This document shows, piece after piece, positions 34,661-42,668 of a stretch of 63,472 nt of DNA; positions within the stretch are counted from its first letter, which is position 1, and every line of letters begins with the position of its first letter. The translations under genes were made by a program, and so were the position numbers. The notes under the pieces are model-generated. The model was not told the origin of the DNA. It did not search any database and saw nothing but the letters and a program-made list of their open reading frames with translations. This stretch comes from Oscillospiraceae bacterium (GTDB lineage Bacteria; Bacillota; Clostridia; Oscillospirales; Ruminococcaceae): assembly GCA_021199355.1 (NCBI GenBank), contig JAJQIF010000014.1, positions 1 through 63,472 on the forward strand, in the 5' to 3' direction.

Positions 34661-34837
34661 ATGATGACAGAACCTATTTGGTGGGATTATATTATTCGGT
34701 ATCCTTATGAAGACGAGCCGGGTTATGATGGTATTCATGACGGCGAAATTAAGGGATTACGGGAAGATGCACCCGAAGAGGTAAAAGAAGAGTTCAACAG
34801 GGATATGGAATTAGAACATAATGGAATTAAGCTTTAA
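34661..34837 (+). CDS. 58-residue acidic protein downstream of the DUF7675-like gene
   Basis: ATG 34661 (second ATG 34664) with TTAGGGG upstream, ending at TAA 34837. The sequence opens MMTEPIWWDYIIRYPY and continues with DGIHDGEIKGLREDAPEEV; strongly acidic, no known domain. It starts 18 nt after the previous gene and shares its WW feature, so the two probably form a cargo pair. Confidence 0.6.
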   Translation: MMTEPIWWDYIIRYPYEDEPGYDGIHDGEIKGLREDAPEEVKEEFNRDMELEHNGIKL

Positions 34838-35231
34838 AGGCACACATACAGCCCAATTTCCGGCTTTTTAAGCGACTTTCCCGTTGCAGGTGAAGTTAAT
34901 CGTGTGAGCCGGTAAAACGCCTTAGAAAGCATTATATTAGCTCTCAGAGGCAATGTCTGCGATGATTAAAGCTATATCGCAGATAATTGCTTCTGAAAGC
35001 GTTGAACTCTCCCGATATTTCAGATAACTTTGAACATTGCACCCAAATGACACAAACAGGCGAAAAGCCTTTATTTTAAGGGATTCGGGGTTCTCGAAGA
35101 GATAATTTTTCCTACGGACATAAACCTCAGGCATTTTGTTTGGGGTTTATTTTTATCGCCGCAGGTCTTGCAGTTCCCACCAAAAAGTGCTATTATAAGA
35201 CTTACAAAATTGAGATTCGGGAGACAATAAG
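34838..35231. other. Right end of the satellite and host junction, no gene
   Basis: Contains one relative of each arm-type repeat (TGTGAGCCGG at 34903, ATGACACA at 35047), attR at 35090-35105 and then host sequence. In the host part AAACCTCA and TGGGGTTT (about 35124-35150) form a hairpin followed by ATTTTT, probably the original rpsI terminator. A 65-codon minus-strand frame crosses attR and is not credible as a gene. Confidence 0.6.
35090..35105 (+). repeat. attR of the rpsI element
   Basis: Exact 16-bp copy of the rpsI 3' end. Confidence 0.85.
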
Positions 35232-36140
35232 ATGGCTAATATTATTGCGGTTATATGGGATTTTGACAAGACGCTGGTGAGCGAGTATATGCAGACGCCG
35301 ATTTTTGAGGACAACGGGGTTGACGGGAGCGAGTTTTGGAAGGAAGTCGACGCGTTCGCCGAGAATATCAAGAAGACCGGCGTTCGGGTCAATGCGGACA
35401 CATGCTACTTAAACTTTCTTATAAAGTATGCCCAGAGTGGGAAATTCAAGGATTTATCGAACGCAAAGCTTCGGGAGTATGGACAGAGGCTTCGGTTCTA
35501 CAACGGTGTGCCGGAGATTTTCGACAGCATCAAGAACGTCGTCGCAAAGGACCCGAAGTATCAGGAATACGGCATCAAGGTCGAGCACTACATCGTCAGC
35601 ACCGGCACCGCCGAGACGATCCGGGGCTCGGTTGTGAACGACTATGTCGAGGACATCTGGGGCTGTGAGCTTTTGGAGGCTCCGAATGCCGAGGGCAAGC
35701 CGGTTATAAGCGAGGTTATCTGTGCGCTCGACAACACCTCCAAAACACGGGTTCTCTTTGAGATTAACAAGGGCGTCGGGAAGCAGGACGGAGTCGAGGT
35801 CAACAGCACTCTCGCCGAAGAATACCGCAGGGTCAAATTCAAGAACATGATTTACATTGCCGACGGTCCGAGCGACATTCCGGCGTTCTCACTCGTCAAC
35901 AAAAACGGAGGCTCGACCTTTGCAATCTATCCGAAGGGCAACATCACCGCCTTCAATCAGGTCGAAAAGATGCGCCACGACGGCAGAATTAACATGTACG
36001 CCGAGGCGGACTATTCGGAAGGCACGACGGCTTACATGTGGATTTGCAACAAGGTCAGGGAGTACGCCGACAGAATCTATCTTGAGGAGAAGGAGCACAT
36101 CGGCAAGCAGGTTTCCGCCGCACCGAAGCATTTGGATTAA
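35232..36140 (+). CDS. HAD-superfamily hydrolase
   Basis: 302 residues, cytosolic. The nucleophile motif DFDKTL is at residues 10-15 and the C-terminal motif IYIADGPSDIPAF carries the magnesium aspartates near residue 210; a helical cap lies between. A phosphatase or phosphoserine-phosphatase-like role is likely but the substrate is unknown. Its codon usage resembles the flanking chromosome rather than the AT-rich satellite. Confidence 0.88.
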   Translation: MANIIAVIWDFDKTLVSEYMQTPIFEDNGVDGSEFWKEVDAFAENIKKTGVRVNADTCYLNFLIKYAQSGKFKDLSNAKLREYGQRLRFYNGVPEIFDSIKNVVAKDPKYQEYGIKVEHYIVSTGTAETIRGSVVNDYVEDIWGCELLEAPNAEGKPVISEVICALDNTSKTRVLFEINKGVGKQDGVEVNSTLAEEYRRVKFKNMIYIADGPSDIPAFSLVNKNGGSTFAIYPKGNITAFNQVEKMRHDGRINMYAEADYSEGTTAYMWICNKVREYADRIYLEEKEHIGKQVSAAPKHLD

Positions 36141-36147
36141 AAAAAGC

Positions 36148-36180
36148 AATCCCGCAGAAAGAATCTGCGGGATTTTTTGT
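36148..36180 (+). terminator. Bidirectional terminator
   Basis: AATCCCGCAGA (36148-36158) pairs with TCTGCGGGATT (36164-36174), flanked by A- and T-runs, between convergent genes. Confidence 0.85.
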
Positions 36181-36196
36181 GCTTGTCCAATAAATA

Positions 36197-37414
36197 TCAG
36201 AAGTCGACTTCGGTGTCGTAGTAGCAGCACTTGAGGAGCTTCTCCATCTCTTCCTGAGTGGGAATACGAGGATTGGAGCCGGTGCAAGCGTCGCCGATAG
36301 CGTTCTTTGCGATTTCAGGAAGTCTCTCAAGGAATACTTCCTCGGGAACGAAGCCCTGCTCGCAAGGATAGCTGTCAGCACCGTAGTTCTTGATGCAGTG
36401 AGGAATGTTGAGCTCGTCGTTCATGCCACGGAGGTAATCGATGAGGAGCTTAACCTTCTCGTCGTCATTCGAACCACCGAGACCCATGTAGTCAACGATT
36501 ACGCCATAGCGCTTCTTAGCAGTGGGATCCTTGGCGTTGAAAGCGATGACCTTGGGAAGGTACATAGCATTTGCGGCACCGTGGATGATATGTGCACCGT
36601 AGTCGGCAAATGCGGCACCGGTCTTGTGAGCCATCGAATGTACGATGCCGAGGAGGGCATTGGAGAATGCCATACCTGCGAGGCACTGAGCATTGTGCAT
36701 CTTAGCACGAGCGTCCATGTCGCCGTTGTAGGAAGGAATGAGCTCCTTCATAATCATTTCGATTGCGTGGATAGCAAGCGGGTCGGTGTAGTCGCAGTTA
36801 GCGGTGGAAACATAAGCCTCGATAGCATGAGTCATAGCGTCCATACCGGTGTGAGCAACGAGCTTCTTGGGCATGGTCTCAGCGAGGTCAGGGTCTACGA
36901 TTGCGACATCAGGGGTGATCTCGAAGTCAGCGATAGGATACTTGATACCCTTGTCGTAGTCGGTGATGATGGAGAATGCGGTAACCTCGGTAGCAGTACC
37001 GGAGGTGGAAGGAATAGCGCAGAAGTGAGCCTTCTTGCGGAGCTCGGGGATGCCGAAGACCTTGCACATATCCTCAAAGGTGCACTCGGGATACTCATAC
37101 TTGATCCACATAGCCTTTGCCGCGTCGATAGGTGAACCGCCGCCCATTGCAACAATCCAGTCAGGCTCGAAGTCGAGCATAACCTGTGCGCCGTTCATAA
37201 CGGTTGTGACGGAAGGATCCGGCTCAACGCCTTCGAGAATCTTGACTTCCATTCCAGCTTCCTTGAGGTAATCCTCAGCTCTCTGAAGGAATCCGTTTCT
37301 CTTCATTGCGCCGCCGCCGACAACAATGATTGCCTTTTTGCCCTTGAGGGTCTTAAGGGTCTCGAGTGAGCCTTTTCCGTGATATAAATCACGAGGTAAA
37401 GTAAATCTTGCCAT
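36197..37414 (-). CDS. Iron-containing alcohol dehydrogenase
   Basis: 405 residues. MGGGSPIDAAKAMW is the NAD(P) phosphate loop, PSTSGTATEVTAFSII the conserved strand, and HTGMDAMTHAIEAYVS with GIVHSMAH supplies the histidine metal ligands. A butanol or 1,3-propanediol-type dehydrogenase used in fermentation is likely. A hairpin GGCTC/GAGCC lies in the leader near 37450, and TTTACA-18-TAGAAT is a plausible minus-strand promoter near 37490-37520. Confidence 0.92.
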   Translation of the reverse strand: MARFTLPRDLYHGKGSLETLKTLKGKKAIIVVGGGAMKRNGFLQRAEDYLKEAGMEVKILEGVEPDPSVTTVMNGAQVMLDFEPDWIVAMGGGSPIDAAKAMWIKYEYPECTFEDMCKVFGIPELRKKAHFCAIPSTSGTATEVTAFSIITDYDKGIKYPIADFEITPDVAIVDPDLAETMPKKLVAHTGMDAMTHAIEAYVSTANCDYTDPLAIHAIEMIMKELIPSYNGDMDARAKMHNAQCLAGMAFSNALLGIVHSMAHKTGAAFADYGAHIIHGAANAMYLPKVIAFNAKDPTAKKRYGVIVDYMGLGGSNDDEKVKLLIDYLRGMNDELNIPHCIKNYGADSYPCEQGFVPEEVFLERLPEIAKNAIGDACTGSNPRIPTQEEMEKLLKCCYYDTEVDF

Positions 37415-37571
37415 TATATTTGACCTCCATGTAATATTGTAATTAAGTTCTCAGGCTCGCGAGGTGTGAGCCTTTTGAACCGTACTTATTCTACCATACA
37501 TGCAGCCATATTGTAAATAGAAATAAGATGCAATTTCGGTGAGTATTTCGTGTGTTTTGGACAAGAAAATT

Positions 37572-37602
37572 GCATATCCCCACCAATTCAGTAGGGATAT
37601 GC
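37572..37602 (-). terminator. Terminator after dpaAB
   Basis: GCATATCCC (37572-37580) and GGGATATGC (37594-37602), followed on the minus strand by AATTTTCTTG. Confidence 0.7.
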
Positions 37603-37603
37603 G

Positions 37604-38194
37604 TCACTTGTCTGTTCGATTCTCAATCATCGGCTGTATCTGGATTTCCGAGAGTGCGAGCTCGATTGTGCGTTGCATTTTTGAAAAGTCGGCGACCATC
37701 GAAAATGGCTTCAGGATATAGTCGTCCTGACGGTACGGGACGAAGTAGTAGTGCTTCATGCTTTCGAGAATCCCGATATTTTTTGCGGCGTTTGAGAGGG
37801 CGTCGTTCGTCGAGACGGCTATCACAACCGGTCTCTGATTCCGCAGATGGCTCTTCACCGCCATCGTCACCGGCGTGTCGTTCACTCCCGATGCCAATTT
37901 TGCAACAGTGTTCGAAGTGCAGGGGCAGACGGCTATCAGGTCAAACATCCTCTTCGGTCCTATCGGCTCAGCCGCCTCTATCGTGTGAATGATTTCTTTG
38001 CCGGTGATGCTCTCTATCTTCGCTCTGTTCTCTTCCGCTGTTCCGAATCTCGTCGAGAGATTATAGGCGTTGAAGGACATTATCGGCGTGATGTCATAGC
38101 CGGCTTCAACAAGCCTTTCGGCTGTCTCAAACGCAGATTTGAAAGTGCAGAAGGAACCGGTCATGGCAAAGCCGATTCGGGGTTTGTCAGTCAT
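37604..38194 (-). CDS. dpaB: Dipicolinate synthase subunit B
   Basis: 196 residues, flavoprotein-like fold (IGFAMTGSFCTFKS and VCPCTSNTVAKLASGVNDTPVTMAV). With DpaA it converts a dihydrodipicolinate precursor to dipicolinic acid in the mother cell during sporulation. Its ATG overlaps the dpaA stop by 4 nt. Confidence 0.93.
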   Translation of the reverse strand: MTDKPRIGFAMTGSFCTFKSAFETAERLVEAGYDITPIMSFNAYNLSTRFGTAEENRAKIESITGKEIIHTIEAAEPIGPKRMFDLIAVCPCTSNTVAKLASGVNDTPVTMAVKSHLRNQRPVVIAVSTNDALSNAAKNIGILESMKHYYFVPYRQDDYILKPFSMVADFSKMQRTIELALSEIQIQPMIENRTDK

Positions 38195-39000
38195 GCGCCG
38201 TCGCCTTCTTTCAGGTGCCTTAAAACAGATTCGGCAAGGGTTCTTCCAGCTTCCTCGGGAGTGTATTTTCCGGGGACGCCCGAAGCTAAAATCGCGGGGA
38301 TTCCCATCTTGCGTGCTTTGCCGAAGTCGATTCCGTAGGGCTTGGAGGCTAATTCAAGTATAAAACTCCCCTTCTTCATGTGCATTAGCTCATTCTCGCC
38401 GAAAACTCGTGCCGGAATGGTGTTCACTATAACATCGGCATTGGAGATTTCGTCGGGGTTGATAAAATCGGTCGGGTGCTCCTTGCTCCTTGCCGAAATC
38501 GTAACGCCTGCCCCCATTTCGCTGAATAAATCGGCGCAAGCCTTTGCCACTCTCCCCTTTCCCAAAATGAGAATCTGAGAGCCGCTGACTCCGCCCGGGG
38601 CGTTCTTAGTTATAATCTGCGAAGCTCCCTCGGCGGTCAATCCGGCATTTGCAAGAGTCAGGGCTTCGTCAGAAAACCAGTTATGGACGGCGATTTTTCT
38701 CGCTTTGAGAGAATTTACAGCTTCATCGTCCATCTTTCCCGCAAAGACCGCACCGCCGTCTTTAATGCAATTCAGGGCATCGGATAAGTAAACTTCCCCG
38801 CCGGTTGCATCCACAGAACCGACAATCGTCTCTCCCTGCACCGGCTTATACGGCAGGAGAAGGACGTCGCACTGCGGGATTTCTCCCGAAAAAGCATCAG
38901 TCCCGAGAGCCGCACGCCGAACGCTCATCCCCGGCTCAAGCGCCAGCCGCCCGGCACAATATATCTGGCGGGAATCCCCGCCTATAATCAAAATGTTCAT
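38191..39000 (-). CDS. dpaA: Dipicolinate synthase subunit A
   Basis: 269 residues. An N-terminal Rossmann start (MNILIIGGDSRQIYCAGRL) and a second dinucleotide motif ILGKGRVAKACA near residue 145 are typical of SpoVFA/DpaA. Length is close to the family norm. First gene of the dpaAB operon, behind a sigma-K-like promoter, so mother-cell late sporulation expression is inferred. Confidence 0.92.
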   Translation of the reverse strand: MNILIIGGDSRQIYCAGRLALEPGMSVRRAALGTDAFSGEIPQCDVLLLPYKPVQGETIVGSVDATGGEVYLSDALNCIKDGGAVFAGKMDDEAVNSLKARKIAVHNWFSDEALTLANAGLTAEGASQIITKNAPGGVSGSQILILGKGRVAKACADLFSEMGAGVTISARSKEHPTDFINPDEISNADVIVNTIPARVFGENELMHMKKGSFILELASKPYGIDFGKARKMGIPAILASGVPGKYTPEEAGRTLAESVLRHLKEGDGA

Positions 39001-39038
39001 TCTAAAACAGTCCTTTCGTACTTGATTGGTACCTGTTG

Positions 39039-39066
39039 CAGTATATGAAGATTTCGGGGATGGGGT
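39039..39066 (-). promoter_or_regulatory. Possible sigma-K promoter of dpaAB
   Basis: On the minus strand AC (39066-39065) is 17 bp from CATATACTG (39047-39039), close to the sigma-K pattern AC-N16/17-CATANNNTA. Confidence 0.45.
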
Positions 39067-39084
39067 GAATGTGAGATATGCGAC

Positions 39085-39113
39085 TTGCTTTTTTCTTTGC
39101 TATATGCTATAAT
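39085..39113 (+). promoter_or_regulatory. Promoter of the MNT/HEPN pair
   Basis: TTGCTT (39085-39090), 17 bp, TATAAT (39108-39113) with extended TGC. Confidence 0.65.
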
Positions 39114-39157
39114 CTTACCAGAAAGGTTTTTAAACTGTTTAAAAAGGCGGTGATAAT

Positions 39158-39499
39158 ATGTGTTCAAGGCATGATTTGGATATAATTCTTGACGAGGTTG
39201 CGAAGTCATATAGGAAAACCTATGGGAATAACGTCACCAAAATTCTCCTCTATGGCTCCTATGCGCGAGGAGATTATCATGATGATTCGGATATTGACAT
39301 TGTGGCTATCGTGAAGGGAGACAGACTCGAGCTTCAGAACGAGCTCAAAAAAGTCTGGGATGTTTCAGACGACTTGGGACTTGAATACGAAGTTATCGTC
39401 TCCCCGACTGTCATTCCGTATGACGAGTTTGAAGAATGGAAGGAGGACCTTCCATACTACAGAAATATTGAAAAAGAAGGGATTGTTGTCGGTGGATGA
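39158..39499 (+). CDS. MNT-type minimal nucleotidyltransferase (antitoxin)
   Basis: 113 residues. LLYGSYARGDYHDDSDIDI holds the GSxxxG and DxD catalytic motifs of DNA-polymerase-beta-like nucleotidyltransferases. Paired with a HEPN protein whose start overlaps its stop, it matches the MntA-HepT type VII toxin-antitoxin arrangement, in which the transferase AMPylates and silences the HEPN partner. Not embedded in an obvious mobile element here. Confidence 0.85.
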   Translation: MCSRHDLDIILDEVAKSYRKTYGNNVTKILLYGSYARGDYHDDSDIDIVAIVKGDRLELQNELKKVWDVSDDLGLEYEVIVSPTVIPYDEFEEWKEDLPYYRNIEKEGIVVGG

Positions 39500-39890
39500 G
39501 TCGCATAGAAAAAGTTTGTCTGATTATCGTTTAAAATCAGCTGAAGAACATCTGATGTCTTCAAATCTTCTTTTGGAAAACGGTCTTTTCAAGGACTCCA
39601 TCGGTCGTTCCTATTATGCGATGTTCGCTTCAGCAAGAGCAATTCTTGCTCTTGACGGTAAGGACTTTTCAAAGCACGCCGGGGTCATTTCCTATTTTCA
39701 GAGAGAATACATCAAGACGCAAAAGTTCGACGTCAAATTTTCAAAATATCTGACATCGGCTTTTCAGGTCAGAAATCATGCAGACTATGATGACTACTAT
39801 ATTGTTTCAAAAGATGAAGCTGTTGAACAGTACGAAAAAGCCAAGGAGTTTTTAGAGGCTGTCAAGGCTTATCTCGATAATATTGAATAG
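39492..39890 (+). CDS. HEPN-domain protein (toxin partner of MNT)
   Basis: 132 residues from GTG 39492, overlapping the upstream stop by 8 nt. RSYYAMFASARAILAL and FQVRNHADYDDYY match the HEPN domain family; the canonical R-x4-6-H RNase motif appears compressed to RNH, so RNase activity is uncertain. Small helical bundle, expected to dimerise. Confidence 0.8.
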   Translation: MDESHRKSLSDYRLKSAEEHLMSSNLLLENGLFKDSIGRSYYAMFASARAILALDGKDFSKHAGVISYFQREYIKTQKFDVKFSKYLTSAFQVRNHADYDDYYIVSKDEAVEQYEKAKEFLEAVKAYLDNIE

Positions 39891-39897
39891 AAATTGT

Positions 39898-39922
39898 AAG
39901 AGCGGCTTGCGGGTCGCTCTTG
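39898..39922 (+). terminator. Terminator after the MNT/HEPN pair
   Basis: AAGAGCG and CGCTCTT pair around GCTTGCGGGT; a weaker member of the AGAGCGACC hairpin group in this window. Confidence 0.6.
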
Positions 39923-40078
39923 CTTTTGTTTTGGGAGTATGGTATACTGAGTCAAAACAAGTTTGGATGTGATTGGATGGAACTTGTGAAGCCGGAAATC
40001 GGGGATTTGAGATGGAATACAGGACGGATGAGTTTGTTATGGTGGGGAAAGAGATATAAAAAAGGATTCGTAAAAACA

Positions 40079-40744
40079 ATGATTAACATTTTACTTGAAG
40101 GCTACGACATTGCCGTGCCGTGGCTGTTTGATAAATTGAAAGCATATATCAAGCCGAACCACAAGATTGCGGTTATCGCTCTTGCCTACCGGGATAACCG
40201 TGTGAAAAACCTTGAGAACTGGGACGCTCTTTACGGCAAGTACAGCGGTAAATATTACGACGGTATCGTTGGTGGCTTGACTGCATATGGTATTTCCGAG
40301 GATAACATCGATTTCTTAAACTATTTTACCGACAGTAAAGAAACTGCAAAACAAAAAATCGAAAATGCCGATATTCTGTACTTCCTCGGTGGCTTGCCGG
40401 ACAGAATGTTTGAGCGAATCAAGGAACTTGATTTATATGATACGATTGTGAACCATAAAGGCATCATTATGGGATATAGTGCCGGAGCTCTGATCCAGCT
40501 TTCGGAGTATCACCTTTCTCCCGATGATGATTACCCCGAATTTTCCTACTATGAGGGTCTTGGCTATCTCGGTGACTTTTATCTGGAAGTCCACTATGAA
40601 GGCACAGATATACAGGATGCTTCTATCCGTAGAGTAATAAAAGAGCGTGGCAAGATAGTTTATGCTACACATCTAGGTAAGGGAGCGATTGTAGTTGATA
40701 ACGGGAATATAAAAGTGCTTGGTAAGGTTGAGATATACAATTAA
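40079..40744 (+). CDS. Peptidase E-like class I glutamine amidotransferase fold protein
   Basis: 221 residues from ATG 40079. GYSAGALIQLSEY near residue 135 is the nucleophile elbow with serine, as in S51 peptidase E (Asp-dipeptidase). The fold start IAVIALAYR and the ADILYFLGGLPDRM strand agree. ATG 39977 in the same frame would add MELVKPEIGDLRWN and about 20 more residues lying after a TTGCTT-17-TATACT promoter; this could be a true N-terminus or a remnant of another gene. Confidence 0.75.
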   Translation: MINILLEGYDIAVPWLFDKLKAYIKPNHKIAVIALAYRDNRVKNLENWDALYGKYSGKYYDGIVGGLTAYGISEDNIDFLNYFTDSKETAKQKIENADILYFLGGLPDRMFERIKELDLYDTIVNHKGIIMGYSAGALIQLSEYHLSPDDDYPEFSYYEGLGYLGDFYLEVHYEGTDIQDASIRRVIKERGKIVYATHLGKGAIVVDNGNIKVLGKVEIYN

Positions 40745-40837
40745 ACCCCATTTGCAACCGACGGTTGCGGAATTGCTTATCAGGATGTATAGAGTTCTAC
40801 CCACTTTGATGGTATGCTTAGGGTGAAAGGAGGAAAT

Positions 40838-41293
40838 ATGGCTTTATCGGAAAAACTATATGCGTTTCGTAAAAAGAGCGGTCTTTCGCAGGAGCAACTT
40901 GCTGAAGAGCTCAATGTGTCCAGACAGGCAATTTCAAAATGGGAGTCGGGCAGTTCAATTCCAGAAAGCGATAAGCTCGTCGCCATCAGCAACTACTTCA
41001 ATATTTCGCTGGATTACCTGTTGAAGGACGGTGAGCCTTCGCCAACAGACGAAAAAGTAACCTCTCCGACGGCAAACCGTACTCAATGGATTCTGGGAAT
41101 CGTTGCTTGCATAGGCGGGGCTATCTGCCTGATTGTGTGGGGATTGTTGTCGATACTCAGCCCCACTGCGTCAAATCAAATTGGCGAATCGTCGACGATT
41201 GCCATAGACGGGAATGGTGTTTTCCTGATCGCTTGTATAGCCGCCATTGTTGTCGGCTCAATGCTACTCCTTAAAGACACGAAGCGGAAATGA
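40838..41293 (+). CDS. XRE regulator with two membrane helices
   Basis: 151 residues from ATG 40838 after AAAGGAGG. LRKKSGLSQEQLAEELNVSRQ-type helix-turn-helix (residues 7-45) with AISKWESGSSIPESD, then hydrophobic segments at ~87-107 and ~128-146. Partner of the small membrane protein encoded 14 nt downstream. Confidence 0.85.
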   Translation: MALSEKLYAFRKKSGLSQEQLAEELNVSRQAISKWESGSSIPESDKLVAISNYFNISLDYLLKDGEPSPTDEKVTSPTANRTQWILGIVACIGGAICLIVWGLLSILSPTASNQIGESSTIAIDGNGVFLIACIAAIVVGSMLLLKDTKRK

Positions 41294-41307
41294 AGGGAGT
41301 AATTCGT

Positions 41308-41529
41308 ATGAAAAAATTGTCTGTCATCTTTGGCGCTCTGGCAGTTATTCTGTCAGACATCATGTGCGCTGTCGTGGCATATAACTATTGCGCCATCCGC
41401 TGGGGGATGGAGTATGCTGGCTATAGCGCCCCTCCAGGCGTCGCGTTTTTGTATGCTGTCCCATATGGGATAGGGATTGCCGCCTGTGTTGGGTTGGCTA
41501 TCGTTTTCAAAAAGCAAGAGCGACTGTGA
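41308..41529 (+). CDS. Small two-helix membrane protein
   Basis: 73 residues from ATG 41308 behind AAGGGAG. Two transmembrane segments (LSVIFGALAVILSDIMCAVVA and FLYAVPYGIGIAACVGLAIVF), no known family. Co-transcribed with the XRE regulator, so a target or signalling partner is inferred. Confidence 0.7.
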   Translation: MKKLSVIFGALAVILSDIMCAVVAYNYCAIRWGMEYAGYSAPPGVAFLYAVPYGIGIAACVGLAIVFKKQERL

Positions 41530-41540
41530 GGGTCGCTCTC
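41516..41540 (+). terminator. Terminator overlapping the end of the small membrane gene
   Basis: AGAGCGAC and GTCGCTCT pair around TGTGAGG and overlap the stop codon. Same hairpin core as at 3186, 39898 and 58421. Confidence 0.65.
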
Positions 41541-41543
41541 ATC

Positions 41544-42374
41544 TTATTTCACTATCGCCTTATTTGCAAAACCATTACAGCCAGAATCCACCGCATCTTT
41601 GAGAGCCATGTCTCCATCTTTAAGCCAGAGATTTGCGAGATACAGCATCCCGCACATGCAGGCGTATTTCTCATAATAGTTGCCGCAAAGTGCCTCATAC
41701 AAAAGGCGATTCTGTTTGTCAGAGTCTTTCTCAGCGATGGCATCTTCGAGCTTTTCTCTGCACTGCTCGTACACATTAATAAGCTTTTCGCTTCGCCAAT
41801 CTACTGCGTCAATTTCCGTAGCATCATATGACAGCAAATGAGCAAATCCCTCGTCGAAAGTTATTGCATCCAAGTGGGTAAGATAATCAGTATCATCGGT
41901 TATCTCCGTCAGTTCATGGCGATAATAATGTAACAAAACATGGGTGAACTCGTGTGACAACAGATTTCTTGCAGTTGCCTCAATATTGCATTTTCCGACG
42001 TACTTTGTCCAAAGAATCAAATCAAAAATGACATGGCAATCTCCCTGCTCGTCGAGCTCCACTGTCGCATCATACGGTTCAGGAAATCCCACTATCAAAT
42101 CAACACCGGTATTCTTCAGCAAGTTTTGCCAATCAGGAAAAAGCAAATCCCATAGCCGTCTGTTTACAGGATTAAAGTTATGTGCTGTGGCACTGATTGC
42201 GTCATACACTATCTGAGCTTTCTCAAACTGTTCTGCATCTGCACTAGGTAGAGTGAAAAACTCACCTTCATTAAATTTCGAAGTTTCGGTCTTTGTAAAG
42301 TACCACTCATCACGATAAGCGCTGATATCCAGACCGTTCAAATAATCTGTTGCTATTCTATCGTATATTATCAT
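41544..42374 (-). CDS. Putative zinc metallopeptidase (HEFTH motif)
   Basis: 276 residues from ATG 42374. The gluzincin motif LLSHEFTHVLLHYYRHE lies near residue 140, and FDEGFAHLLSYDA downstream could supply the third ligand glutamate. This layout recalls DUF2268-type predicted Zn-dependent proteases, but the rest is not recognised. No signal peptide. Single gene. Confidence 0.65.
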   Translation of the reverse strand: MIIYDRIATDYLNGLDISAYRDEWYFTKTETSKFNEGEFFTLPSADAEQFEKAQIVYDAISATAHNFNPVNRRLWDLLFPDWQNLLKNTGVDLIVGFPEPYDATVELDEQGDCHVIFDLILWTKYVGKCNIEATARNLLSHEFTHVLLHYYRHELTEITDDTDYLTHLDAITFDEGFAHLLSYDATEIDAVDWRSEKLINVYEQCREKLEDAIAEKDSDKQNRLLYEALCGNYYEKYACMCGMLYLANLWLKDGDMALKDAVDSGCNGFANKAIVK

Positions 42375-42502
42375 GCAAGAATCCCCTATCAGATAAAATT
42401 TGTCGATGTTTAAAGTATAGCATAACTTTCGGAGTTTGACAAGATGAATCGGATGCCTGCAAATCCCTTCCCCAAAAAATCGCAAAAAACTGAAATTAGG
42501 GC

Positions 42503-42531
42503 TTGCTTTTTTTGGCGGGGTGTGATATAAT
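42503..42531 (+). promoter_or_regulatory. tRNA-Pro promoter
   Basis: TTGCTT (42503-42508), 17 bp, TATAAT (42526-42531). Confidence 0.65.
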
Positions 42532-42547
42532 ATCAAGCGTTGTGAAT

Positions 42548-42624
42548 CTGGGTGTAGCTCAGCTTGGTAGAGCGCTACCTTGGGGTGGTAGAGGCCGTGG
42601 GTTCAAGTCCCGTCACTCAGACCA
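42548..42624 (+). tRNA. tRNA-Pro (anticodon GGG)
   Basis: A complete 77-nt cloverleaf including encoded CCA. Acceptor CTGGGTG/CACTCAG, D arm GCTCAGCTTGGTAGAGC, anticodon stem CTACC/GGTAG with loop TTGGGGT giving anticodon GGG, and T arm GTGGG-TTCAAGT-CCCGT (G at the first stem position pairs by wobble). Its 3' half is duplicated at 46246, marking it as the target of an integrated element. Confidence 0.95.
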
Positions 42625-42664
42625 ATAATTTTAATCCTCGCAGACTGGCTTGTTTGCGAGGTTT
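42579..42664 (+). repeat. attL of the tRNA-Pro element
   Basis: 86 bp, identical to 46246-46331 except one base, covering the anticodon loop to the end of the tRNA and its terminator stem. Confidence 0.9.
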
Positions 42665-42668
42665 TTCT
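42636..42668 (+). terminator. Terminator after tRNA-Pro
   Basis: CCTCGCA and TGCGAGG stem followed by TTTTTC; duplicated with the att repeat at about 46303-46336. Confidence 0.75.

Larger units (their letters stand above)
25379..35105. mobile_element. Phage-satellite (PICI-like) element integrated in rpsI
   Basis: About 9.7 kb between exact 16-bp direct repeats. Content in order: ribbon-helix-helix protein, tyrosine integrase, two small genes, P4-type primase-helicase, three small genes including two HTH proteins (all minus strand); then, divergently, an XRE repressor, terminase small subunit, a 65-aa gene, a sigma-70-family factor and cargo genes. There are no portal, capsid, tail, large terminase or lysis genes. 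Integrase, divergent regulator pair, primase and an orphan TerS are the defining set of phage-inducible chromosomal islands, which depend on a helper phage for packaging. The satellite reading is inference; a decayed prophage is the main alternative. Confidence 0.75.

Noticed and set aside
34937-35134. 65-codon minus-strand ORF across attR
   Set aside because: It spans the element-host junction and has no ribosome binding site or family.
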